Assembly: GCF_000299915.1 (NCBI RefSeq)
Contig: NZ_AMRI01000020.1
Coordinates: 1-64,000, forward strand
Direction: 5' to 3'
Source: Gallaecimonas xiamenensis 3-C-1
GTDB taxonomy: Bacteria; Pseudomonadota; Gammaproteobacteria; Enterobacterales; Gallaecimonadaceae
DNA: 64,000 nucleotides
The position numbers and the translations under genes were made by a program. Positions 27,839 to 36,219 of this stretch are shown here, piece by piece (within the stretch, counting starts at the first letter, position 1; each line of letters opens with the position of its first letter). The notes under the pieces were generated by a model. The model did not search any database and was not told where the DNA came from. It saw only the letters and a program-made list of their open reading frames with translations.

Positions 27839-27860
27839 GAGCCGCCCAAAGGGGCGGCTC
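27839..27860. terminator. Hairpin between convergent genes, no T run
   Basis: GAGCCGCCC (27839-27847), loop AAAG, GGGCGGCTC (27852-27860) is a perfect 9-bp stem between the 951-aa gene and the VOC gene. It lacks a T run on either strand, so it may be a weak terminator or an mRNA 3' stabiliser. Confidence 0.45.
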
Positions 27861-28248
27861 AGTCTTTGTGCTGGATAAGGTCCCAGCGGTTACCAAAGGC
27901 GTCTTCGAAGACCACCACCAGCCCATAAGGCTCGTCCCTGGGCGCTTCCACAAAGTGCACTCCGGCCGCCTTCATGCGTTCGTAGTCGGCCCAGAACCGG
28001 TCGGTATTCAAAAACAGGAAGACCCGGCCACCACATTGGTTACCCACTGCCTCTTGCTGGCGCTCGCCCTTGGCCTTGGCCAACAGCAACCCGGTCTGGG
28101 CACCTTGGGGGCGCACCACCACCCAACGCTTGTCGTCCCCCTGGGGGCTGTCGTCCACCAGTTCAAAACCCAGTTGCTGGCAGTACCAGGCAATGGCCTG
28201 GTCGTAATCTGGCACCACCAGGCTAACCAACCCCAGATGCTGTCCCAT
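27859..28248 (-). CDS. VOC-family (glyoxalase/bleomycin-resistance-like) protein
   Basis: A 129-aa single VOC module pair: beta-alpha-beta-beta-beta repeats begin at LGLVSLVVPDYDQAIAWYCQQLGFELV and VFLFLNTDRFWADYERMKAAGVHFVEAP, ending in the conserved FEDAFGNRWDLIQ. Such proteins act as metal-dependent lyases, dioxygenases or drug-binding proteins. Substrate cannot be told. GGAG lies upstream of the ATG. It is a single gene convergent with the 951-aa gene. Confidence 0.85.
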   Translation of the reverse strand: MGQHLGLVSLVVPDYDQAIAWYCQQLGFELVDDSPQGDDKRWVVVRPQGAQTGLLLAKAKGERQQEAVGNQCGGRVFLFLNTDRFWADYERMKAAGVHFVEAPRDEPYGLVVVFEDAFGNRWDLIQHKD

Positions 28249-28413
28249 ATGGCTCTCCGCAAAAAAGCGCGATTCTACCCCAAAGCCGCCCCCTTTACCT
28301 GGGCACTAAGGGGCGCTACTGTAGCCGACCGGCGGGCAAGGCTGCCCGCTATCGGCCTTGACCGGTGGACCTTGCTGGTCGCCCTTTAAGGCTAAGCTGC
28401 TCAAGGACTGCTG

Positions 28414-28806
28414 ATGATGTTTCGATTTTCCCCGCCTTATGCCCTGCTGGCGCTGCTGTTGTTCCTGGTAGAACTGGCCATCGCCCTTTTCGTCAAAGAC
28501 AACCTGATCCGGCCCTTCGTAGGGGACTTGCTGGTGGTGGTATTGCTGTACTGCCTGGCGGCCACCTTTGTGCAGTGCCGCCCCTGGCTCTTGGCCCTGG
28601 GGGTGCTGGCCTTTGCCTGGCTTATCGAGTGGGGCCAGTACTTCCAATTGGTAACCCTGCTGGGCTTACAGGACAACCGTCTGGCCAGGATCGTCATAGG
28701 TTCGACCTTTGATCCCTTGGATCTGCTGGCCTATAGCCTGGGCGCCCTCTTGGCCGCCGTCCTGGCCAGTCGCTTTGGCCGCGTGCGGGATAAAAAGCGT
28801 CCCTAA
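28414..28806 (+). CDS. DUF2809-family integral membrane protein
   Basis: A 130-aa protein with about four hydrophobic helices. Family features are visible: FVKDNLIRPFVGDLLVVVLLYCL near the N-terminus, FAWLIEWGQYFQ in the middle and TFDPLDLLAYSLGALLA near the C-terminus. The function is unknown. An AAGGAC ribosome site precedes the ATG. It heads a short plus-strand run of small genes, but an 86-bp gap separates it from the next. Confidence 0.82.
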   Translation: MMFRFSPPYALLALLLFLVELAIALFVKDNLIRPFVGDLLVVVLLYCLAATFVQCRPWLLALGVLAFAWLIEWGQYFQLVTLLGLQDNRLARIVIGSTFDPLDLLAYSLGALLAAVLASRFGRVRDKKRP

Positions 28807-28892
28807 CCCAGGATTTTTGCCCGGCGCCGTTGCACCCAAGGCGTAAAAACTGAAGAATAGCCGAATCTTTTCAACGGATTGACCTGAACGTC

Positions 28893-29219
28893 ATGGATGC
28901 CCGCCCCACCCTGCCTTGGCAGCTGGCCTGCCTCAGCCTGGTGCTGATCACCCTGCAAGGGGTCCTCTGCTATGGCCTGGCCCGGCAAAACCTGCTGGGA
29001 GCTTTCAGGGATCTATGGCAAGCCTTTGATATCCAAACCTCTTCCTGGACCTTGTGGGTCAGCCGCTACGGCTGGTTGATCCCAGCCCTTTGCAGCCTCG
29101 GCTGGGTGATAAGCCTGTGGCGGCGCCAAGCCATGGGCTGGCTTAGCCTGCTGGCCTTGCTGGGGTTGTTGTCGGTCTTGGCGGCCCTGTACGGCCCCGC
29201 TCTCTGGTTACCCCTGTGA
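28893..29219 (+). CDS. Small unknown membrane protein
   Basis: A 108-aa protein with three predicted transmembrane helices (about residues 10-28, 58-74 and 83-105). No family recognised. Its stop overlaps the next gene's start (ATGA), which argues that it is translated and co-expressed with the acetyltransferase downstream. The ribosome site is weak. Confidence 0.6.
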   Translation: MDARPTLPWQLACLSLVLITLQGVLCYGLARQNLLGAFRDLWQAFDIQTSSWTLWVSRYGWLIPALCSLGWVISLWRRQAMGWLSLLALLGLLSVLAALYGPALWLPL

Positions 29220-29764
29220 TGACGTCGTTTTCCCTGCAAAGCCCCAGGCTCTTTATCCGCCCCCTGGCCAAGGACGATCTGGCGGCCTTCAGCCAATACC
29301 GGGCCGATCCGGCCGTGGCCCGCTACCAAAGCTGGCAGGACTACCAACTGGCGGACGCCGAGGAACTGCTGGCCGACCTGCAGTCCAGGACTTTCGGCAC
29401 CCTGGGTCATTGGTACCAGTTGGCGGTACTGGACCTACAAGGGCAACTCCTTGGGGATCTCGCCCTGCACCTGGTGGACAACATGGAAGCCGAAGTGGGC
29501 TTCACCCTAGACCCCAGCCATCAGGGCCAGGGCTATGCCACCGAAGCCCTGGGCGCCTTGCTGGCCTACCTCTTTACCGAGCGCAGGCTGCGCCGGGTGC
29601 TGGCGGTGGTGGATTGTCGCAACCAGCCCTCCAGCCGGGTGCTGGAGCGCTGCGGCTTCACCAAGGACGCCTGCCACAAGGACGCCGTGTTCTTCAAAGG
29701 ACAATGGTGCAGCGAATACCACTACAGCCTGACCGCCGGCGCCTGGCGGCAGCGCCAGCCCTGA
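29216..29764 (+). CDS. GNAT-family N-acetyltransferase (RimJ/RimL-like)
   Basis: A 182-aa acetyltransferase using acetyl-CoA. It has the usual order: substrate strand (LQSPRLFIRPLAKDDLAAFSQYR), acetyl-CoA-binding motif A (VGFTLDPSHQGQGYATEAL, carrying Q-x-x-G-x-A) and the C-terminal NQPSSRVLERCGF segment typical of the RimJ/L branch. The substrate is unknown. It overlaps the upstream membrane-protein gene and is followed ten bases later by a second acetyltransferase. Confidence 0.87.
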   Translation: MMTSFSLQSPRLFIRPLAKDDLAAFSQYRADPAVARYQSWQDYQLADAEELLADLQSRTFGTLGHWYQLAVLDLQGQLLGDLALHLVDNMEAEVGFTLDPSHQGQGYATEALGALLAYLFTERRLRRVLAVVDCRNQPSSRVLERCGFTKDACHKDAVFFKGQWCSEYHYSLTAGAWRQRQP

Positions 29765-29774
29765 AGGAGAGCCC

Positions 29775-30374
29775 ATGACCTTTGTCGACCCCGTCTGCCT
29801 GGAAGGCCAGCGCCTCTGCCTCGAGCCGTTAAGTCAGGATCACCTGGCCGGGCTGCAAGAGGCGGTAACCGACGGCAAGCTCTGGGAGCTTTGGTACACC
29901 AGCGTGCCGCACCCGGACCAGATGGCCGCCGAGATTGTCCGCCGCCTGGCCCTGCAGGCCCAGGGGGAGATGCTGCCCTTTGCGGTGCGCCGCCTGGACG
30001 ACGGCCGCCTGTGCGGCATGACCACCTTGCTGCATATCGACGAAACCAACCGCCGGGTAGAGATAGGCGCCACCTGGCTGGCCGCCAGCGCCCAGGGCAC
30101 CGGCATCAACCCCGAAGCCAAGCTGCTGTTGCTCACCCATGCCTTCGAGCGCCTCAAGTGCATTGCCGTGGAGCTGCGCACCCACTTTATGAACCACCAG
30201 TCCAGGACCGCCATAGCCCGGCTCGGGGCCCGCCAGGACGGCATCTTGCGCCAACACCAGGTGATGGCGGACGGCAGCTACAGGGACACAGTGGTGTTTT
30301 CGATCATCGACAGCGAATGGCCCATGGTGCGCCGCCAGTTGTTGCACCGCCTGGCCCGCCGGGAAGCTCTCTAA
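29775..30374 (+). CDS. GNAT-family N-acetyltransferase, second of a pair
   Basis: A 199-aa acetyltransferase. IGATWLAASAQGTGINPEAKLLLLTHAFE corresponds to motif A, with the pyrophosphate loop reading QGTGIN. MNHQSRTAIARLGARQDGILRQH is the conserved C-terminal part of RimJ/L-like proteins that often act on small molecules or proteins. A strong AAGGAGAG ribosome site precedes the ATG. It is not a close duplicate of the preceding acetyltransferase. The 205-bp gap after it contains no recognised gene or clear terminator. Confidence 0.86.
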   Translation: MTFVDPVCLEGQRLCLEPLSQDHLAGLQEAVTDGKLWELWYTSVPHPDQMAAEIVRRLALQAQGEMLPFAVRRLDDGRLCGMTTLLHIDETNRRVEIGATWLAASAQGTGINPEAKLLLLTHAFERLKCIAVELRTHFMNHQSRTAIARLGARQDGILRQHQVMADGSYRDTVVFSIIDSEWPMVRRQLLHRLARREAL

Positions 30375-30579
30375 GGGAAAACCGAAGAAAAACCCTAAAG
30401 CCGTCGCTTTGCTTAGGCAAAGGACGCAGCGCACCGTCCAGGCCCAAGAGGCCCGGCACGGGATGGGGCAAGAGATTGTTTTCAAAGGTTGGGCAGCGGA
30501 TGCCCAGCCGTCATTTGCCGGCTTGCCGGCCCCACCGACGCCGGGAAGGGCGTCCAATTTGCTACAAATGGAACAGAAA

Positions 30580-31473
30580 ATGAAAAAATGGTTGCTCACC
30601 CTCGGCTGTTTGCTGCTGAGCCTCAAGGCCCTGGCCGTCGACACCGACAACATGACGGACGAGGAATACAGCCAATGGGCCCAAGGGATCTGGGACAAGC
30701 TTGACCGCCAGACCGGCACCATCACTCTGCCCAACGGCGTAGCCACCCTGAATGTGCCGGAGAACTTCTATTACCTGTCCCCCAAGGACGCCGAAACCGT
30801 GCTGGTGGATGTTTGGGGCAACCCCCCGTCCAGCGAGCTGGGCCAAGGCATGCTGTTCCCCGCCGATGTCACCCCTTTTGACGCCGAAAGCTGGGGCGTA
30901 ACCATAGATTACGAAGAGGACGGCTATGTCTCCGACGACGACGCCGCCGACATCGACTACGACGACATGCTGGCCGACATGAAAAAAGACGTGGCCGAAG
31001 AGAGCAAATACCGCGAGAAGAACGGTTATGGCTCGGTAGCCCTGGTGGGCTGGGCCGAAAAGCCTTACTACGACGCTTCCAGCCATAAGCTCTACTGGGC
31101 CAAGGAAATGAACTTCGACCATAGCGACGTCAACACCCTGAACTTCAACATCCGGGTGCTGGGCCGCAAAGGGGTGCTGGTACTGAACTTCATCGCCAGC
31201 ATGGAACAGAAGGCCGAGATCAACACCAACCTAGAGACGGTGCTGGCTATCGCCAACTTCGATGAAGGCTCCCGCTACCAGGACTTCAACCCTGAGTTGG
31301 ATAAGGTTGCCGCCTACGGCCTGGGTGGCCTGATCGCCGGTAAGGTGCTGGCCAAGGTGGGTTTCTTTGCCGCCGCCCTGCTGCTGCTGAAAAAATTTGG
31401 CGTCTTCCTGCTGGCCGGTCTGGCCTGGCTGGGCCGCAAGGTATTTAGCGGCCGCAAGGAAAAAACCGAGTGA
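30580..31473 (+). CDS. DUF2167-family membrane-anchored protein
   Basis: A 297-aa protein with signal peptide MKKWLLTLGCLLLSLKALA. The DUF2167 body includes ITLPNGVATLNVPENFYYLSPKDAETVLVDVWGNPP and GYGSVALVGWAEKPYYDASSHKLYWAKEM. Near the C-terminus are hydrophobic segments (VGFFAAALLLLKKFGVFLLAGLAWLG) and a basic tail, giving a periplasmic domain tethered to the inner membrane. Function unknown. An ATG at 30568 would add four residues; neither start has a good ribosome site. Confidence 0.8.
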   Translation: MKKWLLTLGCLLLSLKALAVDTDNMTDEEYSQWAQGIWDKLDRQTGTITLPNGVATLNVPENFYYLSPKDAETVLVDVWGNPPSSELGQGMLFPADVTPFDAESWGVTIDYEEDGYVSDDDAADIDYDDMLADMKKDVAEESKYREKNGYGSVALVGWAEKPYYDASSHKLYWAKEMNFDHSDVNTLNFNIRVLGRKGVLVLNFIASMEQKAEINTNLETVLAIANFDEGSRYQDFNPELDKVAAYGLGGLIAGKVLAKVGFFAAALLLLKKFGVFLLAGLAWLGRKVFSGRKEKTE

Positions 31474-31477
31474 ATCC

Positions 31478-31504
31478 AAAGCCCGCCCCGGCGGGCTTTT
31501 TCTT
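31478..31504 (+). terminator. Terminator of the DUF2167 gene
   Basis: AAAGCCCGCC-type stem (from 31478) with GGCGGGCTTT (31490-31499), then a T-rich tract. Confidence 0.85.
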
Positions 31505-31560
31505 TATTTTTCTTTAAGTTGGGCTACCTTTGGGGGGACTTGAATCCACAAGGAACCCGG

Positions 31561-31950
31561 ATGTCCACTTCCCTCTTTATCAACCTGCCGGTCGCCGATC
31601 TGGCCGCCAGCATCGCCTTTTACAACCAGTTGGGCTTTACCACCAACCCCGCTTTCACCAATGACCAGGGCGCCGGCCTGGAAATAAGCCCCCAGATCAA
31701 ACTGATGCTGCTGACCCAGCCCTTTTTCCAGACCTTTACCCACAAGGCCCTGGTGGACGCCAACAGCCACACCGAGGTGCTGTTGTGTCTGAGCCAAGAT
31801 AGCCGCAGTGCCGTGGACGACATGGTGCAAAAAGCCCTGGCCGCCGGCGGCACCGCCCCCAGGGCAGCCCAGGACCACGGCTTCATGTATGGCCATGGCT
31901 TTGAAGATCTGGACGGCCATATCTGGGAACTGGTCTACATGGAAAGCTGA
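31561..31950 (+). CDS. VOC-family protein (glyoxalase/extradiol-dioxygenase-like)
   Basis: A 129-aa two-module VOC protein: SLFINLPVADLAASIAFYNQLGFTTNP at the N-terminus and HGFMYGHGFEDLDGHIWELVYM at the C-terminus. It lacks the complete metal-ligand set of glyoxalase I, so its activity is unclear. An AAGGAA ribosome site supports the ATG at 31561. It is only distantly similar to the VOC gene at 27859. Single gene. Confidence 0.85.
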   Translation: MSTSLFINLPVADLAASIAFYNQLGFTTNPAFTNDQGAGLEISPQIKLMLLTQPFFQTFTHKALVDANSHTEVLLCLSQDSRSAVDDMVQKALAAGGTAPRAAQDHGFMYGHGFEDLDGHIWELVYMES

Positions 31951-32033
31951 GCAATTTTGCCAGGGTTCAGGACCTTGGCCTTAGGCTAGCCCCATCCAGC
32001 CCCCAAGCGGGGCCCATGCAAAAGGAGAGTCGC

Positions 32034-33017
32034 ATGCCGTTGTACAAATCCCTGCCCCTGCTGGGGCTGGCCAGCGCCCTGGCCCTGGCCGGTTGTGCAT
32101 CCGAACCCCAAGCCCCCCAATCCACCTTGGACAGCGCCCAGCCGGTTGAATTGCAAGGCGAGTTGAATTACCTGGCTCGTATCGCCCTGCCGCCCCAGGC
32201 CTATGCCGTGGTGGAAGTGCGCGACAATACCGGCAAACTGGTCAAGGAGAGCCGTTGGAAGCTGAACGGAAAGCAGGTTCCCCTGCCCTTCAGCCTGACC
32301 CTGCCGGCCGGCAGCCAGGCCCCTTATGATCTGCAAGGGGCCATCTTCGTCAACGGCCGCCCGGCCTGGGTATCGGAGCCCGATACCATCAAGCCCATGG
32401 ACAATGCCGTGGCCCTTGGCCAGGTGGAACTCAAAGCCGCGCCCCCTGGCGCCTTCGCCAGCCGCCTGCAGTGCGGCAGCACCGAAGTGCGGGTCAACTT
32501 CACCCCCAGCCAGATGCTGATGTACCTGGACGGCAACCGCTATGTGATGGCCCAAACCCGCGCCGCCTCCGGTGCCCGCTATGAGGCGGTGGACCAGCCC
32601 GGCACCGTGCTGTGGAACAAGGGCCATGACAACTGGGTTACGGTCAAGGGCCAGGCACTGCCCGACTGCCAAAGCCAGGGCAGCGACCTGCTGGCCCTGA
32701 CCGGCAAGGAGTGGCGGGTTGAGGATATCAACGGCAAGGGCATATTGGACGGCTCCCACGTCAGCCTCAATTTCGGGGATGATGGCCGGGTAACAGGGTC
32801 GGCGTCTTGCAACAACTTCTTCGGCAGCTACCAGTTCAGCGCCGGCAAGCTGGAACTGGGAGGCCTGGCCAGCACCCAAAAGGCCTGTGTACCGGCCTTG
32901 ATGGACCAGGAGTACCACTTCCTGCAGACCTTGCAGCAGGCCAGCCACTTCGACTTCACGGCCCAGGGCGCCCTGGTGCTGTCGAGCAGCGAAGGGGGCA
33001 CCATACTGGCCCGCTGA
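32034..33017 (+). CDS. Three-domain lipoprotein: YbaY/YscW-like, MliC and META domains
   Basis: A 327-aa lipoprotein; lipobox LAGC with Cys21. Residues about 38-130 resemble the YbaY/YscW (LITAF-associated) beta-sandwich: VELQGELNYLARIALPPQAYAVVEVRD. Residues about 145-212 look like a MliC/PliC lysozyme-inhibitor domain bounded by Cys147 and Cys212 (LQCGSTEVRVNF ... VMAQTRAASGARYEA). Residues about 222-327 form a META/HslJ domain (LTGKEWRVEDINGK, GSASCNNFFGSY). Each occurs alone in envelope-stress proteins; the fusion suggests an outer-membrane or periplasmic defence protein against lysozyme or stress. AAGGAGAG precedes the ATG. Confidence 0.8.
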   Translation: MPLYKSLPLLGLASALALAGCASEPQAPQSTLDSAQPVELQGELNYLARIALPPQAYAVVEVRDNTGKLVKESRWKLNGKQVPLPFSLTLPAGSQAPYDLQGAIFVNGRPAWVSEPDTIKPMDNAVALGQVELKAAPPGAFASRLQCGSTEVRVNFTPSQMLMYLDGNRYVMAQTRAASGARYEAVDQPGTVLWNKGHDNWVTVKGQALPDCQSQGSDLLALTGKEWRVEDINGKGILDGSHVSLNFGDDGRVTGSASCNNFFGSYQFSAGKLELGGLASTQKACVPALMDQEYHFLQTLQQASHFDFTAQGALVLSSSEGGTILAR

Positions 33018-33020
33018 GCA

Positions 33021-33050
33021 AAAAAACGCCCGCTGATGCGGGCGTTTTTT
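33021..33050. terminator. Bidirectional terminator
   Basis: A 13-bp perfect stem, AAAAAACGCCCGC (33021-33033) and its complement at 33038-33050, loop TGAT, between the lipoprotein gene and convergent citrate synthase gene. Confidence 0.92.
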
Positions 33051-33051
33051 G

Positions 33052-34155
33052 TTACTTGCCGTTGTACTGGGCGCGGGGGCGAATGAGGCGCGGGTCCTGA
33101 TTGAACTCGAAGAAGTGCGCCGTCCAACCGAACACCCGGGAACAGGCGAACAGGGCGGTAAAGAACTGCTCGGGAATGCCAAGGGCCAGGTAAACGGCGC
33201 CCTTGTAGAATTCCAGGTTGGCGTGGATCTCTTTGCCCTTCTTGCCGAATTCGGCCTGGCAGGCTTCTTCCACCGCCACCAGGGTTTCCATCAGCTGCTG
33301 GTACTGGGTGCCTTCGCAGAACTGGCGGGCCATGGGCTTGAGAATGCCGGCGCGGGGGTCGAGGCGGCGGTATTCCCGGTGCCCCATACCCATGATCTTG
33401 ACCTTGTTGGCCAGGGCGCTGGCTACCCAGTCGGCGGCGCGTTCAGGGGCGCCGATATCCCGGGCCATCTTCACTGCCGCTTCGTCGGCACCGCCGTGCA
33501 GGGGACCGGACAGGGCGCCCAGGCTGCCGCCAATGCTGGCGGCCAGTACTGCCTTGGTGGACGCCACTACCCGGCCGGCGAAGGTACCGGCGTTGAAGCT
33601 GTGGTCCATCTGCAAAATCTGCACCGTTTCAAAGGCGCGTACCGCATGGGCGCTGGGCTCGCTGCGGTTGAAGGCATAGAGCAGCTTCTCGGCAAAACCC
33701 AGGCCTGCGGGCAGTTCCACCACGGCGCCAAATTGGGTCAGGTTGTGCCAGACCCGCACCAGGGCCGATTGCTTGGCCGCCAGCACCAGGGCGCTTTCCA
33801 ACTGGGCGGGCAGGAAGTCCGGCAGCGGCGTCTTGGCCTTGGTGTCGACGATGGGGGCCAGGGCCTGGAGCACCGCCATGGGGTGCAGCTGGCGGCCCAG
33901 CTGTTCCAGCACCCGCAGTTCCACCGGGCTCAGTTCAGATTCCTGGGCCAGCCAGCCGTCCAGGGTTTTGGCCTGTTCTTCATCCAGGCTGACGTCTGCC
34001 ACGACCAGGGCAATGACGGCGGCCAGGGATTGGCGGCTCAAGTCTTCAATGCTTTGGCCGCGATAGCTCAGGCGTCCGATGTCCCCTTCCACGTTGGAGA
34101 TGGCAGTGGTACCAACCAGTACCCCTTCAAGGCCGATGTTGATCTCTGTGGTCAT
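33052..34155 (-). CDS. Citrate synthase-family protein with altered active-site Asp
   Basis: A 367-aa, short-form member of the citrate/2-methylcitrate synthase family. Catalytic His220 (GPLHGGADEAAVKM) and His259 (MGMGHREYRRLDPRA) are present, as are the C-terminal arginines. The position normally occupied by the catalytic Asp in NVDFYSG is Glu315 here (NLEFYKG), and the usual NAST stretch reads NAGT (189-192). It may be a slower or differently specific enzyme, or a non-housekeeping paralogue. It is divergent from a LysR regulator across 106 bp carrying an inverted repeat. No methylcitrate genes lie beside it. Confidence 0.82.
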   Translation of the reverse strand: MTTEINIGLEGVLVGTTAISNVEGDIGRLSYRGQSIEDLSRQSLAAVIALVVADVSLDEEQAKTLDGWLAQESELSPVELRVLEQLGRQLHPMAVLQALAPIVDTKAKTPLPDFLPAQLESALVLAAKQSALVRVWHNLTQFGAVVELPAGLGFAEKLLYAFNRSEPSAHAVRAFETVQILQMDHSFNAGTFAGRVVASTKAVLAASIGGSLGALSGPLHGGADEAAVKMARDIGAPERAADWVASALANKVKIMGMGHREYRRLDPRAGILKPMARQFCEGTQYQQLMETLVAVEEACQAEFGKKGKEIHANLEFYKGAVYLALGIPEQFFTALFACSRVFGWTAHFFEFNQDPRLIRPRAQYNGK

Positions 34156-34224
34156 AGGGTCCTCGCAATTTCTTGGTTATAGGAAAGTGGTCCCTATTAA
34201 AGGCCTGCTGAAGTAGTTAATCTA

Positions 34225-34247
34225 ATCAAACTAAATAAACGTTTGAT
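34225..34247. promoter_or_regulatory. Inverted repeat, candidate LysR operator
   Basis: ATCAAAC (34225-34231) and GTTTGAT (34241-34247) form a perfect 7-bp inverted repeat with a 9-base A/T-rich spacer. It sits in the divergent region between the citrate synthase and LysR genes, 14 bases before the LysR start. Its size and place fit a LysR-type autoregulatory site. Confidence 0.55.
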
Positions 34248-34261
34248 AAGGTCAGCTAATC

Positions 34262-35143
34262 ATGAGACTGGAAAGCGGCGAGCTGCGCACCTTCCACACC
34301 CTGGCCCGTACAGGCGGTTTCAGGGCGGCGGCAAGGGAGCTATTTTTGACCCAGTCGGCGGTCAGTCAGTCCATCAAACAGCTGGAAACCAAGCTGGGCC
34401 AACCCCTGGTTACCCGGGAGCGGCCCATCAAGCTCACCGCCGCCGGCCGGCGCCTCTACCACTACGCCGACGACCAGCTTCGCCAGGAGCAATTGGTGCT
34501 GGGGGAGCTGGCGCAATTGGCCAGGGGCGCCAATCAGCAGCTGAGTGTGGCCATCGACAGCACCAACAACCGCTTTGCCGGCCCCGATCTCATTGCCCAG
34601 TTCTCCAAGCAGTGGCCGGAAACCCGCTTGCGGATCATCGAGCAACCGTCCCGGGACATAGTCCAGTCGGTGATGAGCGGCGAAGTGGAGCTGGGCCTGG
34701 GGCCCTTTGCCACCCGCATGGCCCAGTTCGAACGTATCCCCATTTACGAAGAGACCCGGCGCCTGCTGATAAGCCCCACCCACCCCCTGCACCAGGGCCG
34801 CATGACCCTGGCCCAACTGCGCCAGCTGCCCCTGGTGGTGTCGTCCCTTGACGAACCAGATCAGCGCCCTTACCAGGAAAAGCTCAGGGACCGTTTCCAG
34901 ATGATCTGGCAGATCTCCAGCCTCAACCTGCGCCTGAACCTTATCGACCGGGGCCTGGCGGTGGGCTATGTCAGTGACAGGGTGACCGCCGAGCTGCCCC
35001 AGATGCAGCACCTGCGCGCCCTTGACGAGTTCGACTTTGCCTCCATCCAGCGCCAGGTGGGGCTCTTTTTTCGGAAAGGGCGGGAACTGGGGCCGGCGGC
35101 CCTGGACTTCATCGGGGTTTGTAAGGATTACTGGAGTCATTGA
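34262..35143 (+). CDS. LysR-family transcriptional regulator
   Basis: A 293-aa regulator. The N-terminal winged helix (LRTFHTLARTGGFRAAARELFLTQSAVSQSIKQLETKLGQPLVTR) is followed by a linker helix and a two-lobed effector-binding domain from about residue 95. Divergent placement suggests that it controls the citrate synthase gene, perhaps in response to an organic acid. The effector is unknown. Confidence 0.9.
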   Translation: MRLESGELRTFHTLARTGGFRAAARELFLTQSAVSQSIKQLETKLGQPLVTRERPIKLTAAGRRLYHYADDQLRQEQLVLGELAQLARGANQQLSVAIDSTNNRFAGPDLIAQFSKQWPETRLRIIEQPSRDIVQSVMSGEVELGLGPFATRMAQFERIPIYEETRRLLISPTHPLHQGRMTLAQLRQLPLVVSSLDEPDQRPYQEKLRDRFQMIWQISSLNLRLNLIDRGLAVGYVSDRVTAELPQMQHLRALDEFDFASIQRQVGLFFRKGRELGPAALDFIGVCKDYWSH

Positions 35144-35175
35144 TACTACAGAGGTTACCCAGCCAAGGAGGCGAC

Positions 35176-35700
35176 ATGCGACTGCTTATTCCCCTGCTGC
35201 TGTTGGCCAGTGCCAGCGCCGTGGCGGCCCCTAAACAGAAGACATTTTTCGACAGCATCAGCGCCCTGTGCGGCCAGACCCTCAAGGGCAAGGTGGTCAC
35301 CAATATCCCCGCCGATCCGGCCTGGGACGACCAGCCTTTGACCCTGACCATCAGCCACTGCGAAAAGCGCGAGTTGACCATGCCGCTGATGGTGGGCCAG
35401 GACAGCTCCCGCACCCTCTACCTGCGCCGCGCCAACGACAGTTTGCAGCTGGAGCACAGGCATAGATTGGCTGACGGCCGCGAAGATCCCTTGAGCCGCT
35501 ACGGTGGCCGCACCCGTGAGCCGGGCAGCGTCAGCCTGCAGCGCTTTCCCGCCGACAGCTTCACCAAGGCGCTGTTCAAGGAAAAAGGCCTCCTTGAGGC
35601 CATTCAGAATGTCTGGACCCTAAGCCTGGAACAAGGCCAGCTCCACTATCGGCTGGACAGGCCGGGGCGGGAATTTGAGGCGGTATTCGAGCTGCCCTAA
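35176..35700 (+). CDS. Unknown exported protein
   Basis: A 174-aa protein with signal peptide MRLLIPLLLLASASAVAA. The mature part has two Cys (in SALCGQT and SHCEK) that could form a disulfide, and looks beta-rich. No family recognised. The AAGGAGGCGAC site directly before the ATG at 35176 is the best start; an upstream ATG at 35140 would hide the signal. The stop overlaps the convergent psiE-like gene by four bases, so transcription may collide here. Confidence 0.65.
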   Translation: MRLLIPLLLLASASAVAAPKQKTFFDSISALCGQTLKGKVVTNIPADPAWDDQPLTLTISHCEKRELTMPLMVGQDSSRTLYLRRANDSLQLEHRHRLADGREDPLSRYGGRTREPGSVSLQRFPADSFTKALFKEKGLLEAIQNVWTLSLEQGQLHYRLDRPGREFEAVFELP

Positions 35701-36089
35701 TCCTTATAGGGATAAGGCAGTTTGATGTGGCCATAGCGGATCACCAGCACGGTTGCCGCCAGGATGAAGCCGGCGCCGGCCACCGCCAGGATGCGCCAGT
35801 TGTCCATCTCCTTCATGTCCAGAATAAGGTAACGGGCCAGGGCGACGATGGCGATATAGAGGGGCATGCGGATAGGCAGCTTGCCCGACTCCAAGTACAG
35901 CGACACCATGGCCAGCACTTCCAGGTAGATAAAGAGCAGCAACAAGTCCGCCAGGGTCACAGCCCTGGCCTGCACCATCACCCAGACTTCCGAGACGATG
36001 AGGATCAAGGTGGCGATGGCCACGATCACCAGCACCAGATCCTGGACCAGTGCCAGGCTGTCCCTTCCCCAGGTTTGGAAACGATTCAT
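35697..36089 (-). CDS. psiE: PsiE-like phosphate-starvation-inducible membrane protein
   Basis: A 130-aa inner-membrane protein with four predicted helices. The PsiE family pattern is visible in VITVIVAIATLILI-like first helix, LLLLFIYLEVLAMVSLYLESGKLPIRMPLYIAIVALARYLILD and the polar C-terminal tail. The biochemical role is unknown; in E. coli the gene is induced by phosphate starvation. No Pho box was identified upstream by eye. Confidence 0.82.
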   Translation of the reverse strand: MNRFQTWGRDSLALVQDLVLVIVAIATLILIVSEVWVMVQARAVTLADLLLLFIYLEVLAMVSLYLESGKLPIRMPLYIAIVALARYLILDMKEMDNWRILAVAGAGFILAATVLVIRYGHIKLPYPYKD

Positions 36090-36219
36090 GGCAACTCCTT
36101 ATCCTTGGTGACTGACCACTTCACCCTACTGGGCAAGACGGCGGCAGGCAAGGGGCCTAAAGAAATAGGCAAGCTGGGTCGCCTTTAGCTAAGGCATTGC
36201 CTAACAACCAGGTTTTACC

